Shown here in pieces: positions 46,109-54,733 of a stretch of 64,000 nt of DNA. The notes under the pieces are model-generated. The model was given only the letters and a program-made list of their open reading frames with translations. It did not search any database and was not told the origin of the DNA. The DNA comes from Arcobacter porcinus. GTDB lineage: Bacteria > Campylobacterota > Campylobacteria > Campylobacterales > Arcobacteraceae. Both the position numbers and the translations under genes were made by a program. The stretch's first letter is position 1. Every line of letters begins with the position of its first letter. The stretch spans positions 62,001 to 126,000 of the forward strand of contig NZ_CP036246.2 in the NCBI RefSeq assembly GCF_004299785.2, given 5' to 3'.

Positions 46109-47359
46109 ATGAAAGCAGATGTAATTGTAGGAATCCAATGGGGAGATGAAGGTAAAGGTAAAATCGTAGATATGCTTGCTCAAAAGTATGATATGGTTTG
46201 TAGAAGCCAAGGTGGACACAATGCAGGACATACAATTTGGGTTGATGGGGTAAAATATGTACTTCAATTAATTCCATCAGGAATTTTAAATCCAAAATCA
46301 GTAAATGTTATTGGAAATGGAGTTGTTGTATCTCCTGAGAATATTTTAAGAGAGATGAGTCAGTTTGGTAATTTAGAAGGAAGATTATATATCTCTGATA
46401 AAGCTCATCTAAATTTAGCTTTTCATGCACAAATTGATCAAGCAAAAGAGAAACTAAAAGGTGATAAAGCTATTGGAACAACTGGAAAAGGAATTGGACC
46501 TACATATGCAGAAAAAGTTAGTAGAACAGGATTTAGAGTAGGTGAACTTTTAAACCCATCTAAACTTTGTGAAGATATTATAAATTATTTTGAGCAAAAT
46601 AGAGCAATTTTTGATGTATTACAAGTAGCTACACCAAATAAAGAAGCTCTTTTAAATGAATTAAAAACTTATAAAGAAAAACTATCTTCATATATTGTAA
46701 ATACAACAAATATGGTTTGGAAAGCACTTGAAGATAATAAAAGAGTTTTACTAGAAGGTGCTCAAGGAACTCTTCTTGATATTGACCATGGAACTTATCC
46801 ATATGTAACATCTTCAAGCACAGTTACAGGTGGAGCTTGTACAGGTCTTGGATTAAATCCAAAAGATATTGGAGAAGTTATTGGAATTGTAAAAGCATAT
46901 TGTACAAGAGTTGGAAATGGACCATTTCCAACAGAAGATTTCACACAAGCTGGAATAACAATGGGTGAAGTTGGAAAAGAGTTTGGAGCAATTACAGGAA
47001 GAAAAAGAAGATGTGGTTGGTTTGATGCTGTTTCTGTAAGATATGCAAGTAGATTAAACGGTTGTGATAAATTAGCACTTATGAAGCTTGATGTTCTTGA
47101 TGGATTTGAAAAGATTAAAGTTTGTACATCATATATTCATAATGGAGAGAAAATAAATTATATGCCATCTGATATGGATAATGTAGAAGCAGTTTATGAA
47201 GAGATTGATGGTTGGGATAGTGTTGTTGGGATTAGAAAATATGAAGACTTACCAATAAATGCAAAAAAATTTATAGAGAAAATAGAAGAGATTACAAATG
47301 TAAAAGTTGGGATTATCTCAACTTCACCTGAACGAGATGATACTATTATAAGGGGCTAA
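46109..47359 (+). CDS. purA: Adenylosuccinate synthetase
   Basis: PurA joins IMP and aspartate using GTP. The 416 residues show [14 protein letters not shown] at the start, GGHNAGHT, the [12 protein letters not shown] loop and the C-terminal [15 protein letters not shown]. The ATG at 46109 is chosen over TTG 46091, which would add MKGKKE within the end of hisZ, because the family N-terminus is MKADVIVG. It is in an operon with hisZ and DUF507. Confidence 0.97.
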   Translation: MKADVIVGIQWGDEGKGKIVDMLAQKYDMVCRSQGGHNAGHTIWVDGVKYVLQLIPSGILNPKSVNVIGNGVVVSPENILREMSQFGNLEGRLYISDKAHLNLAFHAQIDQAKEKLKGDKAIGTTGKGIGPTYAEKVSRTGFRVGELLNPSKLCEDIINYFEQNRAIFDVLQVATPNKEALLNELKTYKEKLSSYIVNTTNMVWKALEDNKRVLLEGAQGTLLDIDHGTYPYVTSSSTVTGGACTGLGLNPKDIGEVIGIVKAYCTRVGNGPFPTEDFTQAGITMGEVGKEFGAITGRKRRCGWFDAVSVRYASRLNGCDKLALMKLDVLDGFEKIKVCTSYIHNGEKINYMPSDMDNVEAVYEEIDGWDSVVGIRKYEDLPINAKKFIEKIEEITNVKVGIISTSPERDDTIIRG

Positions 47360-47360
47360 A

Positions 47361-47912
47361 ATGAGATTAAGAGTACACCATACATCTTATATTGCAAGAA
47401 GGATTACAAGAGATTTAACGGCTTGTAGCTTTGTTGAAGTAAGAAAAGATAAAGCAAGTATCGATGAACAAATAGAGAGAATTTTAGATGAAGATATTGA
47501 AAAAGAAGCTGCTTTAAACGAAAGAGTAGAAGAGATTTTAGATAATCAAGAAGATGAGATAGAGTACTTAAATGCTGATAGAAGACAACTTTTTTGGATG
47601 ACTAAAAAAAGGCTTGCAAATGATTTTGGAGTAATTTTGAATAACGAAGATAGGTTTTCAGATATTGCTCACAAAATTATTGATTTTTTATGGGAGGAGG
47701 ACTATATTCACTTTACATGTTCAGACAATCAGGTAAAAAATGTTATATTTGGTTCGATGGATGATTTTATAAAAGGGTTTGAAAGAGCAGATAGTGAGGT
47801 TTTAAGTAAACTTAAAAACTACAAAAGAAAATTAATTCCTGGGACTGATGACTATGATTTGGTTTATCATAGGCTTTACGAAGAGGAGCTAATTAAAAGA
47901 GGATTAATCTAA
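47361..47912 (+). CDS. DUF507 family protein
   Basis: The 183-residue charged, helical protein has the DUF507 motifs RRITRDLTACSFVEVR near the start and the second domain WEEDYIHFTCSDNQVKNVIFGSM. The function is unknown. In Campylobacter and relatives it lies next to carA, as here, with a one-base overlap (TAATG) between the genes, suggesting a link to carbamoyl phosphate supply or simply shared transcription. Confidence 0.85.
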   Translation: MRLRVHHTSYIARRITRDLTACSFVEVRKDKASIDEQIERILDEDIEKEAALNERVEEILDNQEDEIEYLNADRRQLFWMTKKRLANDFGVILNNEDRFSDIAHKIIDFLWEEDYIHFTCSDNQVKNVIFGSMDDFIKGFERADSEVLSKLKNYKRKLIPGTDDYDLVYHRLYEEELIKRGLI

Positions 47913-49006
47913 TGCAAAAAATTTATATATATTTAGAAAATGGTATTTTTTTAGAAGCTAAATCGTTTGGTGCAAGTAAAACTGCTATTGGGAAATTAGT
48001 TTATAATAACACAACATTTGGATATGAAGATGTAATAACAGATCCATCAAATTCAGGTCTTTTTGTAAACTTTACAACAGTAGAGATAGGAAATAGTGGT
48101 ATAAATGATGCAGATATGGAAAGCTCAAAAGCACAAGTTGCTGGAGTTATCGCAAGATCTTATCATGATAGCTATTCAAATTATAGAGCAGATAAAAGTT
48201 TAGCACAATTTTTAAAAGAGCAAAATATCCTTGGAATCTGTGAAATTGATACAAGATTTTTAACAAAAGTAGTAAGAGAAGAAGGTTCAATGATGATGAT
48301 AGCTTCAACAGAAGTTACATCTAAAGATGAATTAAAAAAACTTTTAGAAGAATCAAAAAGCTATAATGAAATTAACTTTATAAGAGAATTATCTACAAAA
48401 GAGGCTTATATTCATAAGACAGGATCTTGGAATAGTGAAACTCAAGAGTATAATAAAGCAAATATGAGTGATAAAAAAGTTTTAGTTATAGATTTTGGAG
48501 TTAAAAAATCATTTTTAAATGAGCTTGTAGAATCTGGTCTTGAAGTTGAAGTTGTACCACACAATATAAAAAGTGAAGAGATAGTAAAAAGATTTAATGA
48601 TAAAAATATTGGAGGTGTAGTTTTAAGCAGTGGTGCTGGAAATCCAAATATTTATAAAGAAGAGATAAGTGGAGTTAAGTCATTAATTAGTGCAAATATT
48701 CCAATGTTTGCAGTTGGTTTAGGTCATTTTATTTTAGCTTTAGCAAATGATTTAAAAGTTGAAGAACTAAAAACAATAAAATCTGGAAGTCATCCAGTTT
48801 TATCAGATAAAAGTGTAGAGATCTTTTCTATGAATACAGCTTATAAAGTAGAAGAAAATAGTAATATTTTTGAAGCTACACATAGTAAACTATTTAATGA
48901 TGAAGTAATTGCATATAAATATAAAAATAGAAATATTTTAAGTTGTGAATTTACACCTATTTCAGGATCTAAAATTTATAAAGATTTTTTATCTTTAGTA
49001 AAATAG
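47912..49006 (+). CDS. carA: CarA-like carbamoyl-phosphate synthase small subunit lacking the glutaminase triad
   Basis: The small subunit normally supplies ammonia from glutamine. The N-terminal CPSase_sm domain is well kept (LVYNNTTFGYEDVITDPS, GVIARSYHDSYSNYRADKSL, GICEIDTRFLT), and the 364-residue length is normal. In the C-terminal glutaminase domain the nucleophile motif GICLGHQ is AVGLGHF (cysteine replaced by G269), and the HPE motif (QYHPEA) is EFTPIS, with T348 and I350 in place of histidine and glutamate; the SNGPGDP loop reads SSGAGNP. The subunit cannot hydrolyse glutamine by the known mechanism. It may act structurally with CarB, leaving ammonia-dependent activity. Confidence 0.88.
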   Translation: MQKIYIYLENGIFLEAKSFGASKTAIGKLVYNNTTFGYEDVITDPSNSGLFVNFTTVEIGNSGINDADMESSKAQVAGVIARSYHDSYSNYRADKSLAQFLKEQNILGICEIDTRFLTKVVREEGSMMMIASTEVTSKDELKKLLEESKSYNEINFIRELSTKEAYIHKTGSWNSETQEYNKANMSDKKVLVIDFGVKKSFLNELVESGLEVEVVPHNIKSEEIVKRFNDKNIGGVVLSSGAGNPNIYKEEISGVKSLISANIPMFAVGLGHFILALANDLKVEELKTIKSGSHPVLSDKSVEIFSMNTAYKVEENSNIFEATHSKLFNDEVIAYKYKNRNILSCEFTPISGSKIYKDFLSLVK

Positions 49007-49012
49007 TATAAT

Positions 49013-49043
49013 TTAGTTACTATACAAATAGTATAGTAACTAA
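49013..49043. terminator. Hairpin between carA and pgpA
   Basis: A perfect 13-bp stem (TTAGTTACTATAC with GTATAGTAACTAA) and 5-base loop lies between convergent genes. T-runs are poor, so its strength is uncertain. Confidence 0.65.
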
Positions 49044-49046
49044 GGC

Positions 49047-49523
49047 TTAAAGTAGGAATTTATCTATTAATTGCCAAGAACCAGCTGTACAAATACCAGC
49101 AAAAACTCCAGCAAGAATATCATCTCCCATTACACCCAATCCACCTTTTACATCTTTATCAATTTTTCCAATAATAGATGGTTTCCAAATATCAAATATT
49201 CTAAAAAATATAAAAGCCAAAGAAGCAGTTATAAATATATTTTCACTATTTATTCCAGATAGTGAAAGAGCAATCCACATACCAGCTAGTTCATCAATAA
49301 CTATTTCACTACTATCATGAATTCCCACCTCTTTTTCATAAATATTAATCTGTTTTACAGCAATAATTGAAATAAGAACAGCTAATAAGAATAGAGATGA
49401 AGAGTGTAAAAACTCAAGTAAAGCAAGAGCCAAAATTAAAGATACAAAACTTCCAACTGTACCAGGTGCTTTTGGACTTAAACCACTAAATCCAACTGTT
49501 AAAAAAAATTTTCTAAAATTCAT
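49047..49523 (-). CDS. pgpA: Phosphatidylglycerophosphatase A
   Basis: PgpA removes the phosphate from phosphatidylglycerophosphate in membrane lipid synthesis. The 158-residue membrane protein has the signature SPKAPGTVGSF, IVIDELAGMW and the DDILAGVFAGI end. ATG 49523 is chosen over TTG 49550 because the family N-terminus (MNFRKFFLTVG) and a good ribosome site (AAAGGTAAC) fit. It overlaps no neighbour but lies 10 bases after the HP1021-like gene, as in Campylobacter. Confidence 0.92.
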   Translation of the reverse strand: MNFRKFFLTVGFSGLSPKAPGTVGSFVSLILALALLEFLHSSSLFLLAVLISIIAVKQINIYEKEVGIHDSSEIVIDELAGMWIALSLSGINSENIFITASLAFIFFRIFDIWKPSIIGKIDKDVKGGLGVMGDDILAGVFAGICTAGSWQLIDKFLL

Positions 49524-49533
49524 AGTTACCTTT

Positions 49534-50424
49534 TTATTTCTTTTTTTCAATATCTAGTTTTTTTCTTTTTTCCCAAAGAGATTTTCTTGATATCCCTAGT
49601 TTCTTAGAAAGCTCAGTATCTGGATATTTATTTTGATAAGTGCTTACAACCATTTTTACATAATCATTTATTGATAAAATAGTATTTGTATCGTTTGAGA
49701 TATTTTCACTGTTTAAAATTATTTTTTTATAAATAAAATCTTCACTATCTTCAAAAGAAGATATGATTACATTTTTATCTTCAATTTGCTTATTTAATAA
49801 CTCTTTTGAACTCTTTTTTAATAGGTGATAATCTGTTATATAAAGAATTGTTTTATTATTCAAGTTAGTTAATTTTTTTTGCCATGAACTTGATGAAAAG
49901 CTATCAAATTCAATATTCATAGCCAGTTTTTTAGCTGTTTCAAATACAATTTTATCTGAAAGTTTTTGGTGATTCGTTTCAACCATTAGAGGAAAAGATA
50001 AAGGTAGAATTATATCACTTGTGTCAATACTATTCATAGTAAAATTATAATACTCTTTTAATATACTAAGTTCTCTTCTTATTGTTCTACACTCTTTATA
50101 GTGATAGATTTTTCTTACAAGTTCATCCATTAAAAATGGTTTCATAATATAATCTTTTGCACCATCTTTTATAGGGTTTGTTACAGTTTCATCAGATATG
50201 TAAGATACCATTAGTAAAATTATTGAGCTTTGTGCATATTTTTTTATTATTGATTTACAAATATTACTAGGAATAGCAGTTGATAAAAGAATAATATCGT
50301 AATCTTTTGTAATATTTTCAAGATGGACACTCTCAACAAAATCACAATTATGCCCATCATCAAGAAGTCTTGAAACAATCTTTTGTGCTAAATAAACTTC
50401 ATTTTCTACTATTAATATATTCAT
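49534..50424 (-). CDS. HP1021/Cj1608-type atypical orphan response regulator
   Basis: This family (HP1021 in Helicobacter, Cj1608 in Campylobacter) controls replication initiation at oriC and redox responses. The 296-residue protein has a receiver domain (ENEVYLAQKI) in which the phospho-acceptor aspartate is serine (S48 in IILLSTAIP), while K94 (MKPF) is retained. A divergent middle region follows, then a C-terminal Fis-like helix-turn-helix (ELSKKLGISRKSLWEKRKKL). It is therefore unlikely to be controlled by classic phosphorylation. The order ispDF - HP1021 - pgpA, as in Campylobacter, supports orthology. It overlaps ispDF by four bases. Confidence 0.9.
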   Translation of the reverse strand: MNILIVENEVYLAQKIVSRLLDDGHNCDFVESVHLENITKDYDIILLSTAIPSNICKSIIKKYAQSSIILLMVSYISDETVTNPIKDGAKDYIMKPFLMDELVRKIYHYKECRTIRRELSILKEYYNFTMNSIDTSDIILPLSFPLMVETNHQKLSDKIVFETAKKLAMNIEFDSFSSSSWQKKLTNLNNKTILYITDYHLLKKSSKELLNKQIEDKNVIISSFEDSEDFIYKKIILNSENISNDTNTILSINDYVKMVVSTYQNKYPDTELSKKLGISRKSLWEKRKKLDIEKKK

Positions 50425-51545
50425 TTTTTATTCCATTCATAATATTTTAAATTTACTACACTTTGTACAATAACACCTTCTGCTCTACCAATACTACCAA
50501 GCTTTTCAGAAGTTGAAGCTTTTACATTTATAAATTGTTTAGAAAGTTCTAAAAGGTTTGACAAGCTAGATTTTATCTCTTGTTTATGAGGAGTTATTTT
50601 TGGTTTTTCTGCAATGATTGTGATATCAACATTCACAATTTCATAACCAACATTTTTAATAAATCTTAAAATATATTTTAAAAGTTCTTTAGAATCAATA
50701 TTTTTGTATTTTGGGTCATTGTCAGGAAAAAATTCTCCAATATCTCCAGCTCCAACAGCACCTAAAAGAGCATCAATTAATGAGTGTAAAAGAACATCTC
50801 CATCGCTGTGAGCTTTGAATCCATAATCATAAGGTAGTTTTACTCCACCTAAATACATATCTTTGTTTTCTTCAAAACTATGAATATCAAAACCAAAACC
50901 TACAAAAAAGTTTTTCGATGGAGGAGTTAAGCAAGATATTTCATCTAAATCATTAATGAAAGTTAATTTTTTTGCTCTTATATCACCTTTTACATAAGTG
51001 ATCTCATAGCCTTTGTTTTTTATAGCACTACTTTCATCTGTGAATTCAATATTGGTATTTAAAGCCTCTTTTAAAATATAAGTTTGTGATAATTGAGGAG
51101 TTTGAATAAGTTTAACTTCATCTCTATTTATGCAGTTTTTTTCATAAATTACTGTATCACTTACATCTAAAATGGGAACAACACAAAAAGAGTTAGATTT
51201 TTTTTCTAAAACTCTTAGAAACATATCTTTTGGGATACAAGATCTTGCAACATCACTTATTAAAACATATTTTGTATCTACGAATTCTAAAGCATTTTTT
51301 ATAGATTCTTGTCTTGTATCTCCACCTTTTACAAAAACAAAATCATCACTAAAATTTTGCATATATTTTAATTCATCTTCTTTTGAAACAACAATTGTTT
51401 TTGAAAAATCAGAATAAGAACTTAATCTTGAAGTAACATTTAGCCATAGTGGAATATTTCCAATTCTTAGCCACTGTTTTTTACAAGAGTTATCAAATCT
51501 TGTGGAATTTCCTGCACATAAAACGACTAGAGTAACATCTTCCAA
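50421..51545 (-). CDS. ispDF: IspDF, fused MEP-pathway isoprenoid enzyme
   Basis: The fusion joins IspD (cytidylyltransferase; LVVLCAGNSTRFDN and KKQWLRI near the start) and IspF (cyclodiphosphate synthase; GFGFDIHSFEEN from about residue 218 and AHSDGDVLLHSLIDALLGA), two steps of the non-mevalonate pathway. The metal-binding D-x-H is present. 374 residues, normal for the fused form common in Campylobacterota. It overlaps the HP1021-like gene. Confidence 0.96.
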   Translation of the reverse strand: MEDVTLVVLCAGNSTRFDNSCKKQWLRIGNIPLWLNVTSRLSSYSDFSKTIVVSKEDELKYMQNFSDDFVFVKGGDTRQESIKNALEFVDTKYVLISDVARSCIPKDMFLRVLEKKSNSFCVVPILDVSDTVIYEKNCINRDEVKLIQTPQLSQTYILKEALNTNIEFTDESSAIKNKGYEITYVKGDIRAKKLTFINDLDEISCLTPPSKNFFVGFGFDIHSFEENKDMYLGGVKLPYDYGFKAHSDGDVLLHSLIDALLGAVGAGDIGEFFPDNDPKYKNIDSKELLKYILRFIKNVGYEIVNVDITIIAEKPKITPHKQEIKSSLSNLLELSKQFINVKASTSEKLGSIGRAEGVIVQSVVNLKYYEWNKK

Positions 51546-51600
51546 AACTGTTTCCTTTGAGTAAAAAAGTTACAAACTGTATCGAAATGTTACTTATAAA

Positions 51601-52422
51601 TTAGTTAATATAACTAGTTATGCTACTTTTTATCTCATTTATAGCTTCTAAAAACTGTTCAGTTTCAAAGTTGATACTTTTTAATACTTCTACGCTTTTT
51701 ATAATATCTTCTTCGCTTAAAAGGTTTCTAGGGTTAGATATATTATCAATTGCATATAAAATAGTTGCAGGAGTTAAAAATAATGAAGGAGCTTCTTCCA
51801 AATTATTTGAGTAAGCAATAGGTAAAATAAGATTATGGCTTAATTCATAAGATTTTAAAATATTAGAAGAGAGAATTGAACTTTTAAAGCCTATGAATTT
51901 CTCTTCAGCATTTTCAATATTTGTGCTTATAGCTTCTTCTAAAAATTGTTCTATAGACCTATTTTCACTAATAGTTAAAGATATTATAGGTTTTGATATA
52001 TTCTTTAAAAAAGCTGGAAGTAAAATCTTGCTTCTTAATTTCTTATCAACTTTACTTAACCAATAGTTTGTAAAATAAATAGCAAATACATTTGAGTACA
52101 AAAATTCATCTTTTGTAATAGCATAAGCAAAAAGATTTTTAGGAAAAATAGATGAAATTTGAATTGCTGTGCATAGTGAAGTTATAAATTCTAAATTTGT
52201 TATTTTTATAAGATTTATAATATTTCTTTTATTCTCTTTAAAATCAATAAAATCAAATTTTACAATTTTTAGAAGTTCTTCTTTTAAAGCTAAATCATCA
52301 TTTATAATATTTAGAAGTTTTTTTGGCTCTTTATATGATGATTTTCTGAAATTATCTAAATATATAATATTTTTTGGCAATTTTTTACTTTTATCAATAA
52401 AATTATTGAAATCTTTAATCAT
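51601..52422 (-). CDS. HDOD-like domain protein
   Basis: The 273-residue, mainly helical protein resembles HDOD domains: LPKNIIYLDNF, LLNIINDDLALKEELLKIVKF, then NIINLIKITNLEFITSLCTA and a C-terminal continuation. HDOD proteins are regulatory relatives of HD phosphodiesterases without catalytic residues. The match is weaker than usual and the family is inferred. It lies between ispDF and mrp and is transcribed as a single gene on the minus strand. Confidence 0.55.
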   Translation of the reverse strand: MIKDFNNFIDKSKKLPKNIIYLDNFRKSSYKEPKKLLNIINDDLALKEELLKIVKFDFIDFKENKRNIINLIKITNLEFITSLCTAIQISSIFPKNLFAYAITKDEFLYSNVFAIYFTNYWLSKVDKKLRSKILLPAFLKNISKPIISLTISENRSIEQFLEEAISTNIENAEEKFIGFKSSILSSNILKSYELSHNLILPIAYSNNLEEAPSLFLTPATILYAIDNISNPRNLLSEEDIIKSVEVLKSINFETEQFLEAINEIKSSITSYIN

Positions 52423-52549
52423 TTTATACTATCCTTTAAATTGAACAAAATTATATGAAATAGTAACTTATAGCTTGTGTAGTTTGATTTAAGACAAAGA
52501 TTATCCTATTTGAACTATAATTGCAATTACAATTTTAAAAGGATTTAAA

Positions 52550-53716
52550 ATGAGTATAGAAAATATAAAAGAAGCTTTAAAAAGTGTTAAATATCCAGGC
52601 TTCTCAAAATCAATTATTGATTTTGGATTTGTAAAAGATATAAAACTTGAAGCAAATGCCTGTAGTATTTTATTAGATATTACTTCAACAGCAAAAGAGG
52701 TTGAAGATGAATTAAGAAGAGAGATTCCAAAAGTATTATCAGATTTAAATGTAACTTTGACTTTTAACAAACCAAAAGTTGAAGCACAAAAAAGTAATAG
52801 TGTAAGTGGAAAAAATATGACTCCACAAATTAAACATATTGTTATGGTAAGTTCAGGAAAAGGTGGAGTTGGTAAATCAACAACAACTGTAAACCTAGCA
52901 ATTGCAAGTGCAATGCAAGGTAAAAAAGTTGGTATTTTAGATGCTGATATTTATGGACCAAATATTCCTAGAATGATGGGAGTAAATGGAGTAGAAGTTG
53001 AAGTTGTAGGAAATAGAGCAAAACCTTTAAATGCTTATGGTGTAGATATTATGTCTATGGGGATTTTGATGAAAGAGGGAGAAGCTGTTATTTGGAGAGG
53101 TGCTATGGTTATGAAAGCCATTCAACAATTATTAACAGATATTTTGTGGGAAGAGTTAGACATATTATATATTGATATGCCACCAGGAACAGGAGATGCA
53201 CAATTAACTTTAGCACAAAGTGTACCTGTAAGTGCTGGAATAAATGTAACAACTCCACAACATGTAGCTTTAGATGATAGTAGAAGATCATTAGATATGT
53301 TTACAAAACTTCATATTCCAGTTGCTGGAATTGTTGAAAATATGAGTGGATTTATCTGTCCATCATGTAATACAGAATCAGATATTTTTGGAACAGGGAC
53401 TTGTGATGCTTTAGCAAAAGAGTACAATACTCAAGTTTTAGCTCATCTTCCAATAGAACCAGCAATTAGACTTGGTGGAGATAGTGGAAAACCAATAGTT
53501 TATTTTGAGCCTGAATCAATAAGTGCAAAAAGATATATGATGGCTGCTGATAAAATAATTTCAATGCTTGATAATCAAGGTGAAGTTTCAAATGAATCTA
53601 TTCAACCAATTATGCCTGCAGGTGTAAGTGCTTGTTCTACTGAAGGACAAAAAATAAAAGCTGAACATAAAGCAAAGCAATCAGGTGGTTGTGGTTCTGG
53701 ATGTGGTTGCCATTAA
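52550..53716 (+). CDS. mrp: Mrp/ApbC/NBP35-type Fe-S carrier ATPase
   Basis: Mrp proteins load or carry Fe-S clusters. The N-terminal FeS_assembly_P (DUF59) domain (about 1-80) is followed by the P-loop ATPase core: SSGKGGVGKSTTT (about 101-113), LDADIYGPNIPRMMG, MPPGTGDAQLTLAQ and the FICPSCNTES CxxC. The C-terminal tail ends GGCGSGCGCH, a cysteine-rich extension. The order next to ispDF and HP1021 matches Campylobacter. 388 residues; ends at a terminator. Confidence 0.95.
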   Translation: MSIENIKEALKSVKYPGFSKSIIDFGFVKDIKLEANACSILLDITSTAKEVEDELRREIPKVLSDLNVTLTFNKPKVEAQKSNSVSGKNMTPQIKHIVMVSSGKGGVGKSTTTVNLAIASAMQGKKVGILDADIYGPNIPRMMGVNGVEVEVVGNRAKPLNAYGVDIMSMGILMKEGEAVIWRGAMVMKAIQQLLTDILWEELDILYIDMPPGTGDAQLTLAQSVPVSAGINVTTPQHVALDDSRRSLDMFTKLHIPVAGIVENMSGFICPSCNTESDIFGTGTCDALAKEYNTQVLAHLPIEPAIRLGGDSGKPIVYFEPESISAKRYMMAADKIISMLDNQGEVSNESIQPIMPAGVSACSTEGQKIKAEHKAKQSGGCGSGCGCH

Positions 53717-53722
53717 AAGTAT

Positions 53723-53749
53723 AAAAAAGAGAGATTATTTCTCTTTTTT
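53723..53749. terminator. Terminator after mrp
   Basis: AAAAAAGAGA (53723-53732) pairs with TCTCTTTTTT (53740-53749), a 10-bp stem with T and A runs serving both convergent genes. It overlaps the stop of the lipoprotein gene. Confidence 0.8.
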
Positions 53750-54305
53750 ATCTATCTAAACTTGAGTTCTCTTTTGAAAAATATGATTTAAAAAAATTAA
53801 ATTTTACTAAGCTGTTAAAATACTCTTTATTTAGTCTATTTTTTTCTAAATAGATATTTATATAATCTTTTTCATAGTTTTGTATTAAAGATGTAGAGTA
53901 AATTCCATTATAATCTATCATTAGTTTATCTTCAGAAACAGTGTAAAAACTGATAATATTTACATAATATTTTTCATCTACAATATAAGTAAGAACTTCA
54001 AGATTTTTAAACTCTTTTTCTTCAACAAGTTTATAAGATTTAGCCTTAATTGTATCCATAAATAGTGATACAAAATATCCTCTTGCAAGACCATTCCATT
54101 TGCAAGAGTTATCAAGATTTATATATTCTATAAATATTTTTCCATATTTTATATCTTCACTTAAACTAATATGTGAGAAATTTGCACAAGTATCATAAGT
54201 GTTTTGTTTTTTTAAGATTGTAAATTCATCTTTATTTAAATCTGACTTTGTTGCACAAGAGATAAAAAATAAAGAAAACAATGAAATGATTAATAATCTA
54301 AACAT
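53748..54305 (-). CDS. Lipoprotein of unknown function
   Basis: A signal peptide with lipobox (FFISC, C17) is followed by about 165 residues with no recognised domain, rich in aromatic and lysine residues and with cysteines at TCANFSHI and NSCKWNGLARGYF. The latter segment is the most conserved-looking part. It lies downstream of ectC but is separated from it by 35 bases with its own ribosome site, so it may be read from the ect promoter or alone. Confidence 0.65.
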   Translation of the reverse strand: MFRLLIISLFSLFFISCATKSDLNKDEFTILKKQNTYDTCANFSHISLSEDIKYGKIFIEYINLDNSCKWNGLARGYFVSLFMDTIKAKSYKLVEEKEFKNLEVLTYIVDEKYYVNIISFYTVSEDKLMIDYNGIYSTSLIQNYEKDYINIYLEKNRLNKEYFNSLVKFNFFKSYFSKENSSLDR

Positions 54306-54340
54306 ATAAACTCCTTTTATAGATATAATTGTACTATTTA

Positions 54341-54733
54341 TTAATCAACAAGTGGATAAACACCATTTTCATCATGATTTTCACTCCCTTTTATTGGGGG
54401 ATTAAATACACAAATAAGTCTCATATCAACACTACCGCCATATAAATTGTGTTCATCATTTTCATTTAATGCATACATAATTCCATCATAAATATCATGA
54501 ATAATACCTGTTTTTATATCTTCTATTTTTCCATTTCCAGAAACACAATAAACAGCTTCAAGATGATTTTTGTAGTGAATGTGTGTTTTTGTATTTGCTT
54601 TGATTATTGTTTCGTGAAATGAGAACCCCATAGCATCATCTTTTAAAAGCATTCTTCTACTACTCCATTGAGCATCTTTTGCATGAATTTCTTTATCGCT
54701 TCCTATAATATTTTTAATATCTCTTACTATCAT
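54341..54733 (-). CDS. ectC: Ectoine synthase
   Basis: EctC closes the ring of N-gamma-acetyl-diaminobutyrate to form ectoine. The 130-residue cupin protein has the start IVRDIKNIIGSDKEIHAKDAQWSSRR, then AVYCVSGNGKIED and the NEDDEHNLY-like segment with the metal-binding residues (HIHYKNHLEAVYC). Length and motifs are typical. It overlaps the ectB stop by one base. Last gene of the ectABC operon. Confidence 0.95.
   Translation of the reverse strand: MIVRDIKNIIGSDKEIHAKDAQWSSRRMLLKDDAMGFSFHETIIKANTKTHIHYKNHLEAVYCVSGNGKIEDIKTGIIHDIYDGIMYALNENDEHNLYGGSVDMRLICVFNPPIKGSENHDENGVYPLVD

Noticed and set aside
49524-49550. TTG start at 49550 for pgpA
   Set aside because: The ATG at 49523 gives the family N-terminus and has a clear ribosome site.
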